Source: Acinetobacter silvestris (lineage in GTDB: Bacteria > Pseudomonadota > Gammaproteobacteria > Pseudomonadales > Moraxellaceae). From it: a stretch of 64,000 nucleotides of DNA. The DNA lies in contig NZ_NEGB01000001.1 of NCBI RefSeq assembly GCF_002135235.1, positions 310,001-374,000 of the forward strand, written 5' to 3'. The position numbers were made by a program, and so were the translations under genes. A model generated the notes under the pieces. That model ran no database searches and was not told the origin of the DNA. It worked only from the letters and a program-made list of their open reading frames with translations. Every line of letters starts with the position of its first letter. Within the stretch, counting starts at the first letter, position 1. Positions 38,105-47,746 of this stretch are shown here, one piece after another.

Positions 38105-38157
38105 TCATAAAACAGTCGTGCTACTAGCACGACTTTTTCATTTTAAGAAGAAAGCAA

Positions 38158-40059
38158 ATGCGTTACCCTGCATGGAAATATATACTGATTTTGGTTGTTT
38201 TAATCATCAGTACATTATACGCACTGCCAAGTTTGTATCCTGATGAACCTGCTGTTCAAATTTCTGGTGCCAAGGCAGGTACCGTCATTGACCAGACCGT
38301 TATACAAAAAGCAGAGCAAATTTTAAAAAACGAAAATATTAGCAGTCATGATAATACTTTCACCAAAAATGCCGCACTCCTACGTTTAAGCACATCAGAG
38401 GCTCAATTAAAAGCCAAAGCAGCTTTAGCCAATGGACTCGGTGAAAATTATACAGTTGCATTAAACCTTGCACCAACCACACCTGAATGGTTGCAAAAAA
38501 TTGGTGCTAAACCAATGAAGCTGGGTTTGGACTTACGCGGTGGTGTTCACTTCTTACTTGAAGTAGATATGGACAAAGCTGTTGCACAACGTATGGAAAC
38601 ATCAGAAACAGATTTACGTCGTGAGTTCCGTGACAATAAAATTAAATTTAATAATTTGTCATTAAATAACAATGTCATCACTATACAATTTGCAAATAAT
38701 GATGACCGTACCAATGCGATGGATTTTTTACGCCGCAATGGGAATAAATATACGCAGCAAGCGATTGCAACCGATACAGGTTCTACACTGAAGTTGACCT
38801 ATAACGATGCGACGAAGCAAGAAATTCAATCCTATGCATTAAACCAAAACTTAACCACGTTACGAAATCGTATTAATGAGCTAGGTGTTGCCGAAGCATT
38901 GGTGCAAACGCAAGGTAGCAACCGCATTGTGGTTGAACTCCCGGGTGTACAAGATACAGCCGAAGCAAAACGTGTTTTGGGTCGTACTGCAAACTTAGAA
39001 TTCCGTTTAGTTTCCGATTTAAATGATCAATATGTCGATCGTTATACGGGTAAGTTAAATGGGCAACCTTTACCTCCTGGTACAGAAGCTTTCGCTTATC
39101 AATCACTGGATAGTGGTCGAGAAATACTGCTCAATCGTAGCCGGATCTTAACTGGCGAACGCGTTCAAAATGCAGCGAGTGGATTTAGTCAAGATTCTGG
39201 TGGTGCTGAAGTTAATATTACTTTGGACAGTGCTGGTGGAAAACTTATGGCAGATGCAACACGCAATGCTGTAGGTAAACGTATGGCCATTTTGTTTATT
39301 GAAAATAAACAAAAAGTAAGTACTGTGACCGATCCTGTAACAGGTGCACAAACTGAAGTGCGTACCCCTTATGCAGAATCAGTTGTGCTCAGCGCACCAA
39401 ACATTCAAGCTGTACTCGGTGCACAATTCCGTATTACTGGAATGAGTTCACCTCAAGAAGCGGCTGAACTTGCGTTAATGCTTCGTTCTGGTGCTTTAGC
39501 TGCACCAATGTACTTTGTTGAAGAACGTGTCGTGGGGCCAAGCCTAGGACAAGAAAACATTGATAAAGGCGTACTTTCAACGCAAGTCGGTTTTATTCTT
39601 GTCGCTTTGTGGATGGTTGCCTTCTTCCGTCTATTTGGTCTGATTGCAGATTTTGCCTTAGTCATTAACTTGGCGATGATTCTGACGATCATGTCTTGGA
39701 TTGGTGCATCACTCACCTTACCGGGTATTGCGGGTATCGTGATTACCATCGGTATGGCTGTTGACGCCAATGTCTTGATTTGTGAGCGAATACGAGAAGA
39801 AATACGTTGGGGCGCATCACCTAAGCAAGCCATTATTGCGGGTTATGATCGAGCCTATAATACTATTTTAGACTCGAATTTAACCACCTTCCTCGTGGCA
39901 TTCATTTTATTTGCGATTGGTACTGGTCCAATCAAAGGCTTTGCCGTAACACTCATGATTGGTATTGTATGCTCGATGTTTACAGCGATTACTGTAACGC
40001 GTGCTATCATCCAACTCATTTACGGTAAAAAACGTAATTTGAAAAAGTTGAGCATTTAG
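38158..40059 (+). CDS. secD: protein translocase subunit SecD
   Basis: A 633-residue protein with six transmembrane helices and a large periplasmic domain. The LGLDLRGGVHFLLEVD motif starts the periplasmic part, and AVDANVLICERIREE lies in the fourth helix region (proton path). SecDF uses the proton gradient to help pull secreted proteins out of SecYEG. secF begins eight bases later. Confidence 0.97.
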   Translation: MRYPAWKYILILVVLIISTLYALPSLYPDEPAVQISGAKAGTVIDQTVIQKAEQILKNENISSHDNTFTKNAALLRLSTSEAQLKAKAALANGLGENYTVALNLAPTTPEWLQKIGAKPMKLGLDLRGGVHFLLEVDMDKAVAQRMETSETDLRREFRDNKIKFNNLSLNNNVITIQFANNDDRTNAMDFLRRNGNKYTQQAIATDTGSTLKLTYNDATKQEIQSYALNQNLTTLRNRINELGVAEALVQTQGSNRIVVELPGVQDTAEAKRVLGRTANLEFRLVSDLNDQYVDRYTGKLNGQPLPPGTEAFAYQSLDSGREILLNRSRILTGERVQNAASGFSQDSGGAEVNITLDSAGGKLMADATRNAVGKRMAILFIENKQKVSTVTDPVTGAQTEVRTPYAESVVLSAPNIQAVLGAQFRITGMSSPQEAAELALMLRSGALAAPMYFVEERVVGPSLGQENIDKGVLSTQVGFILVALWMVAFFRLFGLIADFALVINLAMILTIMSWIGASLTLPGIAGIVITIGMAVDANVLICERIREEIRWGASPKQAIIAGYDRAYNTILDSNLTTFLVAFILFAIGTGPIKGFAVTLMIGIVCSMFTAITVTRAIIQLIYGKKRNLKKLSI

Positions 40060-40066
40060 GAGATCG

Positions 40067-41032
40067 ATGATGACTGAAGTGACTCAACCTAAAAAATACG
40101 GTCGTCCAGATGATGAACGCATAATTAATTTTATGAAGATTGCCAAACCTGCGGCAATCATTTCCATCATTTTGACCATTGCCAGCTTGTTCTTCATTAC
40201 CACCAAAGGTCTCAACCTCGGGTTAGACTTTACGGGTGGTATTTCGGCTGAACTTAATTACAGCAAGCCAGTAAAATCGGCTGAAGTTGTGGCAGCTTTA
40301 GATAAAGCAGGCTTTCATGATCCTGTCGTGCAAACGATTGGTACTAATCGCGATCTTATCGTTCGTATGCCTGCACAAGATGATGTTAAGGTCGATGATT
40401 TAAGCAATGCCATTACCAAAGCAATCCAATTACCAGACAACACGGCAATTGTGCATAAAGTAGATGTTGTCGGTGGACAAGTCGGGAATGAACTTTACAT
40501 TCGTTCAGCGGGTGCTGTAGCACTTGCTATGCTACTGATGCTGGTTTACGTCACCATTCGCTTTGAGTTTAAATTGGCTGTCGGTGCGGTACTTTCGCTA
40601 CTGCATGACGTGATTGTGACTTTAGGTATTTTTGCCATGATGCAATGGCCATTTGACTTAACTGTTCTTGCAGCGGTCTTGGCTTTAATCGGTTTCTCAC
40701 TCAATGATAACATTGTCGTATCAGATCGTATTCGTGAGAATTTCCGAAAAATTCGTGGTGCAACACCTTTAGAGATTGTCAATATTGCATTGACTGAAAC
40801 CCTAAAGCGTACCTTTCATACCTCTATGACCTTATTGCTGGTTGTTCTAGCCATGATGTTCTTGGGTGGGGATGGCTTACATTGGTTCTCAGTCGCGATG
40901 TTTGTTGGTGTATTTGTAGGTACATATTCATCAATCTATATTGGTACAGCTTTTGCGTTATGGCGTGGTCTAAACCGTCAGGACTTTATCGTACAAGTTA
41001 AACCTGAGTTTGATGAACAAGAAATTCCTTAA
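40067..41032 (+). CDS. secF: protein translocase subunit SecF
   Basis: A 321-residue six-helix partner of SecD. LGLDFTGGISAEL and SLNDNIVVSDRIREN are the SecF signatures. AGGAGA precedes the start; ATG 40067 or the next ATG at 40070 may be used, the latter having better spacing. A terminator follows. Confidence 0.97.
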   Translation: MMTEVTQPKKYGRPDDERIINFMKIAKPAAIISIILTIASLFFITTKGLNLGLDFTGGISAELNYSKPVKSAEVVAALDKAGFHDPVVQTIGTNRDLIVRMPAQDDVKVDDLSNAITKAIQLPDNTAIVHKVDVVGGQVGNELYIRSAGAVALAMLLMLVYVTIRFEFKLAVGAVLSLLHDVIVTLGIFAMMQWPFDLTVLAAVLALIGFSLNDNIVVSDRIRENFRKIRGATPLEIVNIALTETLKRTFHTSMTLLLVVLAMMFLGGDGLHWFSVAMFVGVFVGTYSSIYIGTAFALWRGLNRQDFIVQVKPEFDEQEIP

Positions 41033-41042
41033 TCGTTCAAAA

Positions 41043-41078
41043 CAAAAAAAGCTCATCATATGATGGGCTTTTTTTGTT
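41043..41078. terminator. terminator after secF
   Basis: AAAAAAGCTCATCAT pairs with ATGATGGGCTTTTTT (one wobble pair), with T runs on both strands. It also stops the leftward pigment cluster. Confidence 0.88.
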
Positions 41079-41113
41079 TACGATGCTCATATTCAGGGCT
41101 AATAATTAACTTG

Positions 41114-41767
41114 TTAATGCTGGATCACTTGAATCTGTGGAAAAGAGAATCCTTTACAGGACTGCTCTGCTCTCCAAGCAACGGTAAGCATGCAATGTGC
41201 AAGCTGATAATTTTGATAAGCAAATATACCAATCTGAGGGTGCTGACATATTCCCCCATCGCTTAAAGCATGGGCTTGAGTATCTAACTCATTCAAACTT
41301 AAACGAATACCTAAACCTGATGCTTTAAGTACAGCTTCCTTTGTCGTCCATACTTTAAACCAGTACACAGGATCAAAATCCAAAGCTTCCCATGTCTGAT
41401 ATTCATTAGGATGAAACGCATGTTTCGCCAAAGCCTCAAAACGTACTTTACGATCTAAGTCTTCAATATCAACACCCAGATCTTGGACATGTTGTGACAA
41501 TGCAAGCGTATAATTTTTTTGACTATGCGAATGATTGAATGAATATTTTGGAAAATTGAATAAATATGGTTTTCCATGTTCAGTTTTAGCAAAGTCTTCA
41601 GTTGAAATTTTTTGAAGAAAAAACGTCGTTAAATACTGATTACGTTGTTGAGCAATACATCGTTTTTTATAGCTATTAAATGTAGAAAAATCAACAAAGT
41701 TAGATCGATCTAAAGGTATAAATTGAGTTAATATTTGAACATGAATTTGAATCGTGCGCTGTGTCAT
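41114..41767 (-). CDS. 4'-phosphopantetheinyl transferase (pigment cluster)
   Basis: A 217-residue enzyme that attaches the phosphopantetheine arm to acyl carrier proteins. The two family motifs are present: LGVDIE and FKVWTTKEAVLKASGLG. Being the last gene of the aryl-polyene set, it most likely activates the two carrier proteins at 56719-57237. It starts 25 bases after the stop of the preceding small secreted protein. Confidence 0.88.
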   Translation of the reverse strand: MTQRTIQIHVQILTQFIPLDRSNFVDFSTFNSYKKRCIAQQRNQYLTTFFLQKISTEDFAKTEHGKPYLFNFPKYSFNHSHSQKNYTLALSQHVQDLGVDIEDLDRKVRFEALAKHAFHPNEYQTWEALDFDPVYWFKVWTTKEAVLKASGLGIRLSLNELDTQAHALSDGGICQHPQIGIFAYQNYQLAHCMLTVAWRAEQSCKGFSFPQIQVIQH

Positions 41768-41792
41768 TAACCCAATGTATCCTACTTATGCA

Positions 41793-42227
41793 TCAAAACT
41801 TAACAATATCGCCTTTCAATGCGACACCAGCAATCGCTGCCCCTTTGTGGCATTCATACGTTGTGGTACTTTGAGTTTCCTTAGATTTGTAATAACTGAC
41901 TAAATTAGTGACCGCATTAGCACCTTTCGCTTTCGCTGTATTTTGAAATTGAATCAATGCAGAACGAAGTACATGGTCACATGCATTTTCAGCCGTTTTA
42001 GCAAATCCATTGGTTTTTTTATTAGTGACTAAACCCTTTGCAATGATGTGCCCCCCAGATTTTGTTCCCGCTAAATAAAACTTAACTGAACCATCTAAAG
42101 TTCCATCTGCGACAGCTCGCTCTACCGCTTCTTTAAAATTAAAATGATGCGTCTCATCAGCAGCTTGAGCGGAAATAATTCCCCCACAACATAATATGAT
42201 CGCTGCACAAACTTTCTTTATTAGCAT
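41793..42227 (-). CDS. small secreted protein of the aryl-polyene cluster
   Basis: A 144-residue protein with a signal peptide (cleavage near AQAADE) and a periplasmic domain with three Cys residues (ACDH, YECHK and one in the signal region). A block SGGHIIAKGLVTNKKTNGFAKTAENACDHVL and later AKGANAVTNLVSYYK resemble YbjQ/YdgH-type small periplasmic folds only loosely. It is translated from a start 22 bases after the ketosynthase stop. Function unknown; its place inside the operon suggests a role in envelope display of the pigment. Confidence 0.65.
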   Translation of the reverse strand: MLIKKVCAAIILCCGGIISAQAADETHHFNFKEAVERAVADGTLDGSVKFYLAGTKSGGHIIAKGLVTNKKTNGFAKTAENACDHVLRSALIQFQNTAKAKGANAVTNLVSYYKSKETQSTTTYECHKGAAIAGVALKGDIVKF

Positions 42228-42249
42228 TGTAATATCCTATTTTCTATTA

Positions 42250-43470
42250 TTAGATACGTTTAAAAATAATGGAGGTATTAATTCCTCCGAATGCAAAATT
42301 ATTACTCATGAGTATTTCAGCATTTATATAGCGAATCTGACCAACAATATAATCTAAATCTCCACATTGTGGATCGATATTATTGAGATTTAAGGTTGGA
42401 ATAAAACTATTCCGATGCATCATTTCCAAACACAGCCAAGCTTCAATTGCGCCACAAGCACCTAAAGTATGTCCAAAATAGCTTTTCAATGAGCTAATCG
42501 GCTTTTTACCTAATACCCTTGCCGTTGCTTGCGTTTCTGCAATATCACCCTGATCCGTTGAAGTACCATGTGCATTGACATAATCAATTGCATCAGCCGA
42601 AATATCGGCATCTTTAAGTGCCAATTGCATACAGCGCCCCATCATTTCAGAATCTGGTCGTGTTACATGTTGACCATCGGTATTGCTGCCATAACCAATA
42701 ATTTCAGCATACATTTTTGCGCCACGGGCTTTTGCATGTTCATATTCTTCTAGGATTAAACAACCCGCACCTTCACCAACAACCAATCCATCACGATCAG
42801 TATCAAAAGGACGCGGAGATTTTTCAGGTTGATGATTCATACCACTTGTAGCCAGTAGCACATCAAAGACAGCCGTACCTGCTGCACTCAACTCTTCTGC
42901 ACCACCCGCAAGCATCACCGTCTGTTTACCATATTTAATGGCTTCATAGGCTTGACCAATCGCCATTGATCCTGAGGTACAAGCGCTTGAGGTCGGTAAA
43001 GTCAGCCCTTTTAAACCAAAATACACAGTCATATTCACAGCACTGGTATGTGACATCATTCGAATATAAGTGGTCGCATTCATTTTCCCCATATTTTGGT
43101 CTAAGAGCATACTGCCAAATTCAGCCACCGCATCGACACTACCGGCAGATGAACCAAAAGCCACCCCAGTTTCACCATTAGCTAAAATAGGATCATTCAG
43201 TAATCCAGCATCGGTTAATGCTTTTTCTGCACTAATCACAGACATCAATGCGACGCGCCCCATTCCACGAGTCACTTTACGATTAAAATGCTTAGGCACT
43301 TGAAAAGATTCGACTGGCCCTGCAATTTTACATCTTAAGTCAGTGAATATCTCCCATTCTGGCATATAACGTATGCCACTTTTTGCTTGTGCAAATTGGG
43401 TAAAAATAGCATCGGCCGTTTCTCCCAAAGAGGTAATACCCGCCATTCCAGTAATAACAACACGTTTCAT
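42250..43470 (-). CDS. aryl-polyene beta-ketoacyl-ACP synthase
   Basis: A 406-residue FabF-like condensing enzyme with a complete active site: Cys164 in SSACTSG, and two His residues in NAHGTSTDQGD and YFGHTLGACGA. It extends the polyene chain with malonyl units. The last base of its start region touches the stop of the ketoreductase gene (43470), so the two are tightly coupled. A chain-length-factor-like protein is encoded at the other end of the operon and could be its partner. Confidence 0.93.
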   Translation of the reverse strand: MKRVVITGMAGITSLGETADAIFTQFAQAKSGIRYMPEWEIFTDLRCKIAGPVESFQVPKHFNRKVTRGMGRVALMSVISAEKALTDAGLLNDPILANGETGVAFGSSAGSVDAVAEFGSMLLDQNMGKMNATTYIRMMSHTSAVNMTVYFGLKGLTLPTSSACTSGSMAIGQAYEAIKYGKQTVMLAGGAEELSAAGTAVFDVLLATSGMNHQPEKSPRPFDTDRDGLVVGEGAGCLILEEYEHAKARGAKMYAEIIGYGSNTDGQHVTRPDSEMMGRCMQLALKDADISADAIDYVNAHGTSTDQGDIAETQATARVLGKKPISSLKSYFGHTLGACGAIEAWLCLEMMHRNSFIPTLNLNNIDPQCGDLDYIVGQIRYINAEILMSNNFAFGGINTSIIFKRI

Positions 43471-44195
43471 TAAATCAGCCCTCCATTGACTGAAATAACC
43501 TGACGGGTGATATAGCTCGCTTCATCGCTACACAAAAATCTTACAACACTCGCGACTTCATCAACATGCCCCATCCGTTGCATTGGAATCATATTCAGTG
43601 CATGTTGCTTCACCTCATCGGTGACCATTTCTGTTTCGATCAACCCTGGTGCAACGCAATTTACGGTGATTTTGCGTTTTGCCAATTCTAAAGAAAGTGC
43701 TTTGGTCGCACCAATCAATCCAGATTTCGCTGCACTATAATTGACTTGTCCACGATTTCCCATAATTCCTGATACTGAAGACATGGTCACGATTCGACCA
43801 CCCTTTTTTAAACGAATCATCGGCATCACTAGCGGTTTTAAAATATTATAAAAACCATCTAAAGACGTACTAATGACGTCATCCCAATCTTGATCGGTTA
43901 ATGCAGGAAAAGCGGCATCATGGGTCAGACCCGCATTCAAAACGACGCCATAAAATGCACCATGCTCAGCAATATCCTGCTCAAGCAACTGGCTCGTTAT
44001 AGTACGCTCTGTCACATCACATAATAAATAATGACTATTTCGACCGAGAGCTTGAATCTGCTCCACCACAGCTTGCGCTTCTGCTTGTCTTGACCGTGCA
44101 TGTATAGTCACGTCAAACCCTGCTTGCGCCAATTGTAAAGCAATCGCTTTACCAATTCCTCGGCTTGAACCGGTTACTAAAATTCTTCTCGTCAC
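43470..44195 (-). CDS. 3-ketoacyl-ACP reductase (FabG-like)
   Basis: A 241-residue short-chain dehydrogenase with the NADPH-binding motif TGSSRGIGKA, NAG (LNAGLTHDAAF) and the catalytic Ser-Tyr-Lys (SSVSG, NYSAAK). In the cluster it reduces the beta-keto group in each extension cycle. 18 bases separate it from the dehydratase gene. Confidence 0.93.
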   Translation of the reverse strand: MTRRILVTGSSRGIGKAIALQLAQAGFDVTIHARSRQAEAQAVVEQIQALGRNSHYLLCDVTERTITSQLLEQDIAEHGAFYGVVLNAGLTHDAAFPALTDQDWDDVISTSLDGFYNILKPLVMPMIRLKKGGRIVTMSSVSGIMGNRGQVNYSAAKSGLIGATKALSLELAKRKITVNCVAPGLIETEMVTDEVKQHALNMIPMQRMGHVDEVASVVRFLCSDEASYITRQVISVNGGLI

Positions 44196-44213
44196 AGTAT
44201 TACCCTAATTATT

Positions 44214-44666
44214 TTATATATTGCCAAATTTTGATTCAGATGCTTCTACAGGTTCATACACACTGAGCATGGCTTGGATAGTATGTGCCTCATACAGTAT
44301 TTCACAGGAAAACTGGCCTAAACCTTCATGTAAGTATTGTCTTTCTACTTTAATTTTAACTATTTTTCCAAGTTCAAAATATGCCACAGGCAAAATCAAC
44401 TTACGTGTACCGAGCAAAAAACCAATTTTAGGTGTTTGTCCTAATTTTTGACCTTGCGAACCCGCATATAAACTGACTGTTTGTGCCATAAGTTCAATAC
44501 TGGTCCACGTTGGCAGCCCATACTCTTCACAAAACATTAATTCAGGTGTGATGAATAATTCAACAATTGCGAAGTTATCCCCAACTTCAAGGATATGATC
44601 AATAAAAACCATGGGCTTTTCATGAGGAATAAAATCAATTGCATTCACTGGAGTCATTATGGTCAT
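44214..44666 (-). CDS. hotdog-fold dehydratase of the aryl-polyene type
   Basis: A 150-residue FabA/FabZ-like protein. FIPHEKPMVFIDHI contains the catalytic His, and GLPTWTSIELMAQTVSLYAG the catalytic Glu on the central helix. It removes water to give the conjugated double bonds. The start overlaps the stop of the upstream ketosynthase as ATGA. A second dehydratase domain is fused to the AMP ligase at 54428-56116. Confidence 0.88.
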   Translation of the reverse strand: MTIMTPVNAIDFIPHEKPMVFIDHILEVGDNFAIVELFITPELMFCEEYGLPTWTSIELMAQTVSLYAGSQGQKLGQTPKIGFLLGTRKLILPVAYFELGKIVKIKVERQYLHEGLGQFSCEILYEAHTIQAMLSVYEPVEASESKFGNI

Positions 44667-45877
44667 TTCATTTTTGTTCCAAAGATTAGGCTGATATTAC
44701 TGCCACCAAAAGCAAACGAGTTTGACATTACATAGTCGATTGACTGATCCAATTGAGCTATTTCAACATAATTCAGATCATCCAATTCCGCATCCAACAC
44801 ACCTTGATGATGCAACGGCAACCAACTTTGATCCCTTAAAACTTGCATGCAAATAAAAGCCTCTATTGCACCTGCCGCACCTAAGCAATGTCCAGTCTGA
44901 TGTTTGGTACTGCTTAATGGCACATTGAAATCTTGAAATACTTGGCGTACCGCTTTAACTTCCATTGCATCATTTTGCAGTGTTGCCGTGCCATGCATAT
45001 TTAAATAGCCAATTTCACTCGAATGAACCTCCGCCATCATGAGTGCTTTTCGCATAGCCTCAGCCGCCCCTTGACCCTCAGGGTGAGGTGCTGAAATATG
45101 CCATGCATCCATTGATTCACCTGTTGCAAGTAACATAACATCAGCATTTTCTTTGGATAATAAAAACAACGCAGCGGCTTCTCCAATATTAATACCATCA
45201 CGCTGCTGACCACATGGTCGGCAAATATCATTAGATAAACTTTCTAAACTATTAAACCCATTTAAAGTGAGTTTACATAAAGTATCTACACCACCCACTA
45301 ATACTGCATCAGCTAGTCCTGCATTAATTAAACGTTGCCCTGCTGCAAATGTTTTAGCCCCAGATGAACATGCAGTCGAAATGGTATATGCCAAGCCCTC
45401 CCAACCTAAATACTGTTGTACAGCTTTGGAAAGACATCCCATTTCTTGCTTATGCTGATACACCTGTACCTCAGGATTCCCTTTAAAATATTCAGCGAGA
45501 ACCGGCTCATTGTCAGCAATGCCTGAGGTCGATGTTCCCAAGACAATGGCTAGACGAGATCTCTCAAAATTTTGCACATATTGCTGGATCTCTGGCTCGA
45601 TCTTTTGCAAAGCAGTCAATGCAAAACGTAAATTACGGCTATCTACAGATTGTAATACTTCAGGCACTTGCTCAATTAAGTCAGCTTGAAATGCCCCAAC
45701 CCATACACTCTTTTCAGGAATCAAACCACTCGTGAACGTTAAACTCGTTTTTTGTTGGATAAGATGCTGTTGCAATTGTTCTACTGTTGAACCTAACGCA
45801 GACAACCCCACTGAAAATTGAATTCCAACTGCAGAATTTTGTCGCTTCATGATACTTTCATCTATTTTTTTAATCAT
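44663..45877 (-). CDS. second beta-ketoacyl-ACP synthase of the cluster
   Basis: A 404-residue condensing enzyme with intact Cys170 (STACSSG), His in NMHGTATLQND and His in HQTGHCLGAAGA. It is more divergent from FabF than the other synthase; the N-terminal 60 residues are loosely conserved. It may start the chain on the aryl starter or extend it. The annotated start at 45877 begins MIKKIDESIMKRQN; an internal ATG nine codons later is possible. It overlaps the dehydratase gene. Confidence 0.9.
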   Translation of the reverse strand: MIKKIDESIMKRQNSAVGIQFSVGLSALGSTVEQLQQHLIQQKTSLTFTSGLIPEKSVWVGAFQADLIEQVPEVLQSVDSRNLRFALTALQKIEPEIQQYVQNFERSRLAIVLGTSTSGIADNEPVLAEYFKGNPEVQVYQHKQEMGCLSKAVQQYLGWEGLAYTISTACSSGAKTFAAGQRLINAGLADAVLVGGVDTLCKLTLNGFNSLESLSNDICRPCGQQRDGINIGEAAALFLLSKENADVMLLATGESMDAWHISAPHPEGQGAAEAMRKALMMAEVHSSEIGYLNMHGTATLQNDAMEVKAVRQVFQDFNVPLSSTKHQTGHCLGAAGAIEAFICMQVLRDQSWLPLHHQGVLDAELDDLNYVEIAQLDQSIDYVMSNSFAFGGSNISLIFGTKMK

Positions 45878-45886
45878 GATGATACT

Positions 45887-46435
45887 CTATTCATTATTTT
45901 CTAAAGTATTAGGTACTGTACTAAACACCATTTGATAAGGCACTTGTACATTATCAAGTTCGATATAATCTGTAAGATCATGAATGTGCAAAACAGGCTG
46001 TTGATTTATCAAAATACTTTGATTTTTTTCACCATCGTATTGAACGGCGACCCGATCATGCTGTAGTTGAGCAAAATTTGGATACGTTGCAAATAAAATA
46101 TCACGTACCACAAAATTGAAAGGCAATAACTTCATTTGCTCAATCCGTTGTTCTACGTAAACCTGTTGACCATCAAATTTCAGTTTAAACAACTGTTGCC
46201 CTGTTAAACTTAACGCAACTAAATCCAAACTTAGCCCATGCTGCTGCTGATATAACAAAAAACTAAAACTTTGCTGTTTCCATTGCACTTCAACCTGATC
46301 TTGTCGTTGGTAGGATTGAACTGCCCATTGCGCCGATGCCAGACCTTGGGCTTTCGGTATCCATGCCTGGCATCCACTTAAATTTAATCCAAGCATAATC
46401 CCAAACAATCCGCCAATCCATTTCAATTGCATCAC
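45887..46435 (-). CDS. DUF3261-type lipoprotein
   Basis: A 182-residue lipoprotein with lipobox LSGC (GLNLSGCQAW) and a beta-rich domain with many Gln residues, matching the DUF3261 proteins typical of aryl-polyene clusters. Probably helps carry or anchor the pigment lipid at the outer membrane, by analogy with LolB-like folds; this is inference. The start overlaps the stop of the oxidoreductase gene by four bases. Confidence 0.8.
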   Translation of the reverse strand: MMQLKWIGGLFGIMLGLNLSGCQAWIPKAQGLASAQWAVQSYQRQDQVEVQWKQQSFSFLLYQQQHGLSLDLVALSLTGQQLFKLKFDGQQVYVEQRIEQMKLLPFNFVVRDILFATYPNFAQLQHDRVAVQYDGEKNQSILINQQPVLHIHDLTDYIELDNVQVPYQMVFSTVPNTLENNE

Positions 46436-47730
46436 TCCATCTCTACCACTTTTTCCTGAGAAACTTCTTCACGGCAATATTCTGCCAAAGTACTTAAACG
46501 CTGTCGTGCATTTCGATGGATTGGATTTGCATCATCCCATGCATAACCTGCTAGAAGTGATGCAATCATTCTGCGTATTTTATCATTTTGATTATTGGAA
46601 AATACCACATCTTGGAATTCACCGTCATACCATGCCTCCACATACGCACGGAAGACTTTAATTCCCTTACGTAATGGTTTTTCATATTCATCCATCCAAT
46701 TCACGGCTTCACCACGAATAGTACGATCGACCAAAGGTACAGCTAAACTCGAAGATTTTAACGCAATGGTTACGCCTGACGAAAACACTGGGTCTAGAAA
46801 CTCCCCCGCATTCCCCAATAGGGCAAAATTCTGACCTGCAAGCTGTTTTACATTGGCTGAATAACCAACCAAAGTCCGTACTGGAGTATCAAACTTCATC
46901 TGGCGTAATACATGCGATAAACTCGGTTCATCCGCAAGAATCCGTTTAAATGTCGCTAATAATGTTTCTGAAGTTGTATCATCAAACTGATACTGATCAA
47001 AGAAATCCTGTTCAGCAACAATACCAAAAGAAGATCGGCCATCTGCAAATGGAATTAACCAATACCAAGCTCGATGATCTTTTTCATGTACAGAGATCAG
47101 AATTTTTTCACGATCAAATTCGGGATCATCTAGAATTCCATCTTCAATATGGGTAAAAATAGCGCGCCGTACAGGAAAATCGGAGGGGCTTTCTAAGTCC
47201 AAAAATTTTGGCAAAATACGCCCAAAACCACTAGCATCCAGTAAAAATTTAGCTTGGATCTGATACTGTTCACCAGCTTCATTACTCACCGTTAAAACGG
47301 GCTGAGTGACTGCAACATTTACGGCAACAACTTCATGTCCAAAACGAATATCAGTGCCTTTATTTGCAGCCTCTGATGCTAACAAATGATCAAAATGAGC
47401 ACGGCGAACTTGCCACGTTGTTCCTGGGCCATCGGTAAATTTTTCTGTGAAATTATAAAAACTGCGTTGCTTTCCTCTTAAAAAGGCAGCGCCATTTTTA
47501 AATTGAAACGCATATTCCTCTACATGATCACGTACCGTTTCGAGTAAACCCGCTTCTTCTAAAAACACCATGGATTGTGGTAATAATGACTCCCCAATTG
47601 AAAATCGGGGAAAATGTTGTTTTTCAATAATCATAACCGCATAGCCTTTTTGTCGTAACAAGGCCGCTGCTGAACTTCCCGATGGCCCTGCTCCAATAAT
47701 CACCACATCGGTATATTGTAATAAATCCAT
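46432..47730 (-). CDS. FAD-dependent oxidoreductase (halogenase-like)
   Basis: A 432-residue flavoprotein with the Rossmann motif VVIIGAGPSGSSAAALL, the FSIGESLLP segment typical of flavin-dependent halogenase/geranylgeranyl-reductase-like proteins, and GNAGEFLDPVFSSGV near the FAD. The conserved halogenase WxWxIP motif is not visible in the expected place, with YWLIPFADG instead, so oxidation or hydroxylation of the aryl or polyene part is more likely than halogenation. Sits between the DUF3261 and exporter genes. Confidence 0.85.
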   Translation of the reverse strand: MDLLQYTDVVIIGAGPSGSSAAALLRQKGYAVMIIEKQHFPRFSIGESLLPQSMVFLEEAGLLETVRDHVEEYAFQFKNGAAFLRGKQRSFYNFTEKFTDGPGTTWQVRRAHFDHLLASEAANKGTDIRFGHEVVAVNVAVTQPVLTVSNEAGEQYQIQAKFLLDASGFGRILPKFLDLESPSDFPVRRAIFTHIEDGILDDPEFDREKILISVHEKDHRAWYWLIPFADGRSSFGIVAEQDFFDQYQFDDTTSETLLATFKRILADEPSLSHVLRQMKFDTPVRTLVGYSANVKQLAGQNFALLGNAGEFLDPVFSSGVTIALKSSSLAVPLVDRTIRGEAVNWMDEYEKPLRKGIKVFRAYVEAWYDGEFQDVVFSNNQNDKIRRMIASLLAGYAWDDANPIHRNARQRLSTLAEYCREEVSQEKVVEME

Positions 47731-47746
47731 TCTATTCCCCTATTTT

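Noticed and set aside
42568..43303. several plus-strand open frames within the ketosynthase gene
   Set aside because: They lie antisense to a complete ketosynthase with all active-site residues and have no start signals.
46432..47730. flavoprotein as a true tryptophan halogenase
   Set aside because: The WxWxIP motif of halogenases is not seen; the region reads YWLIPFADG instead.
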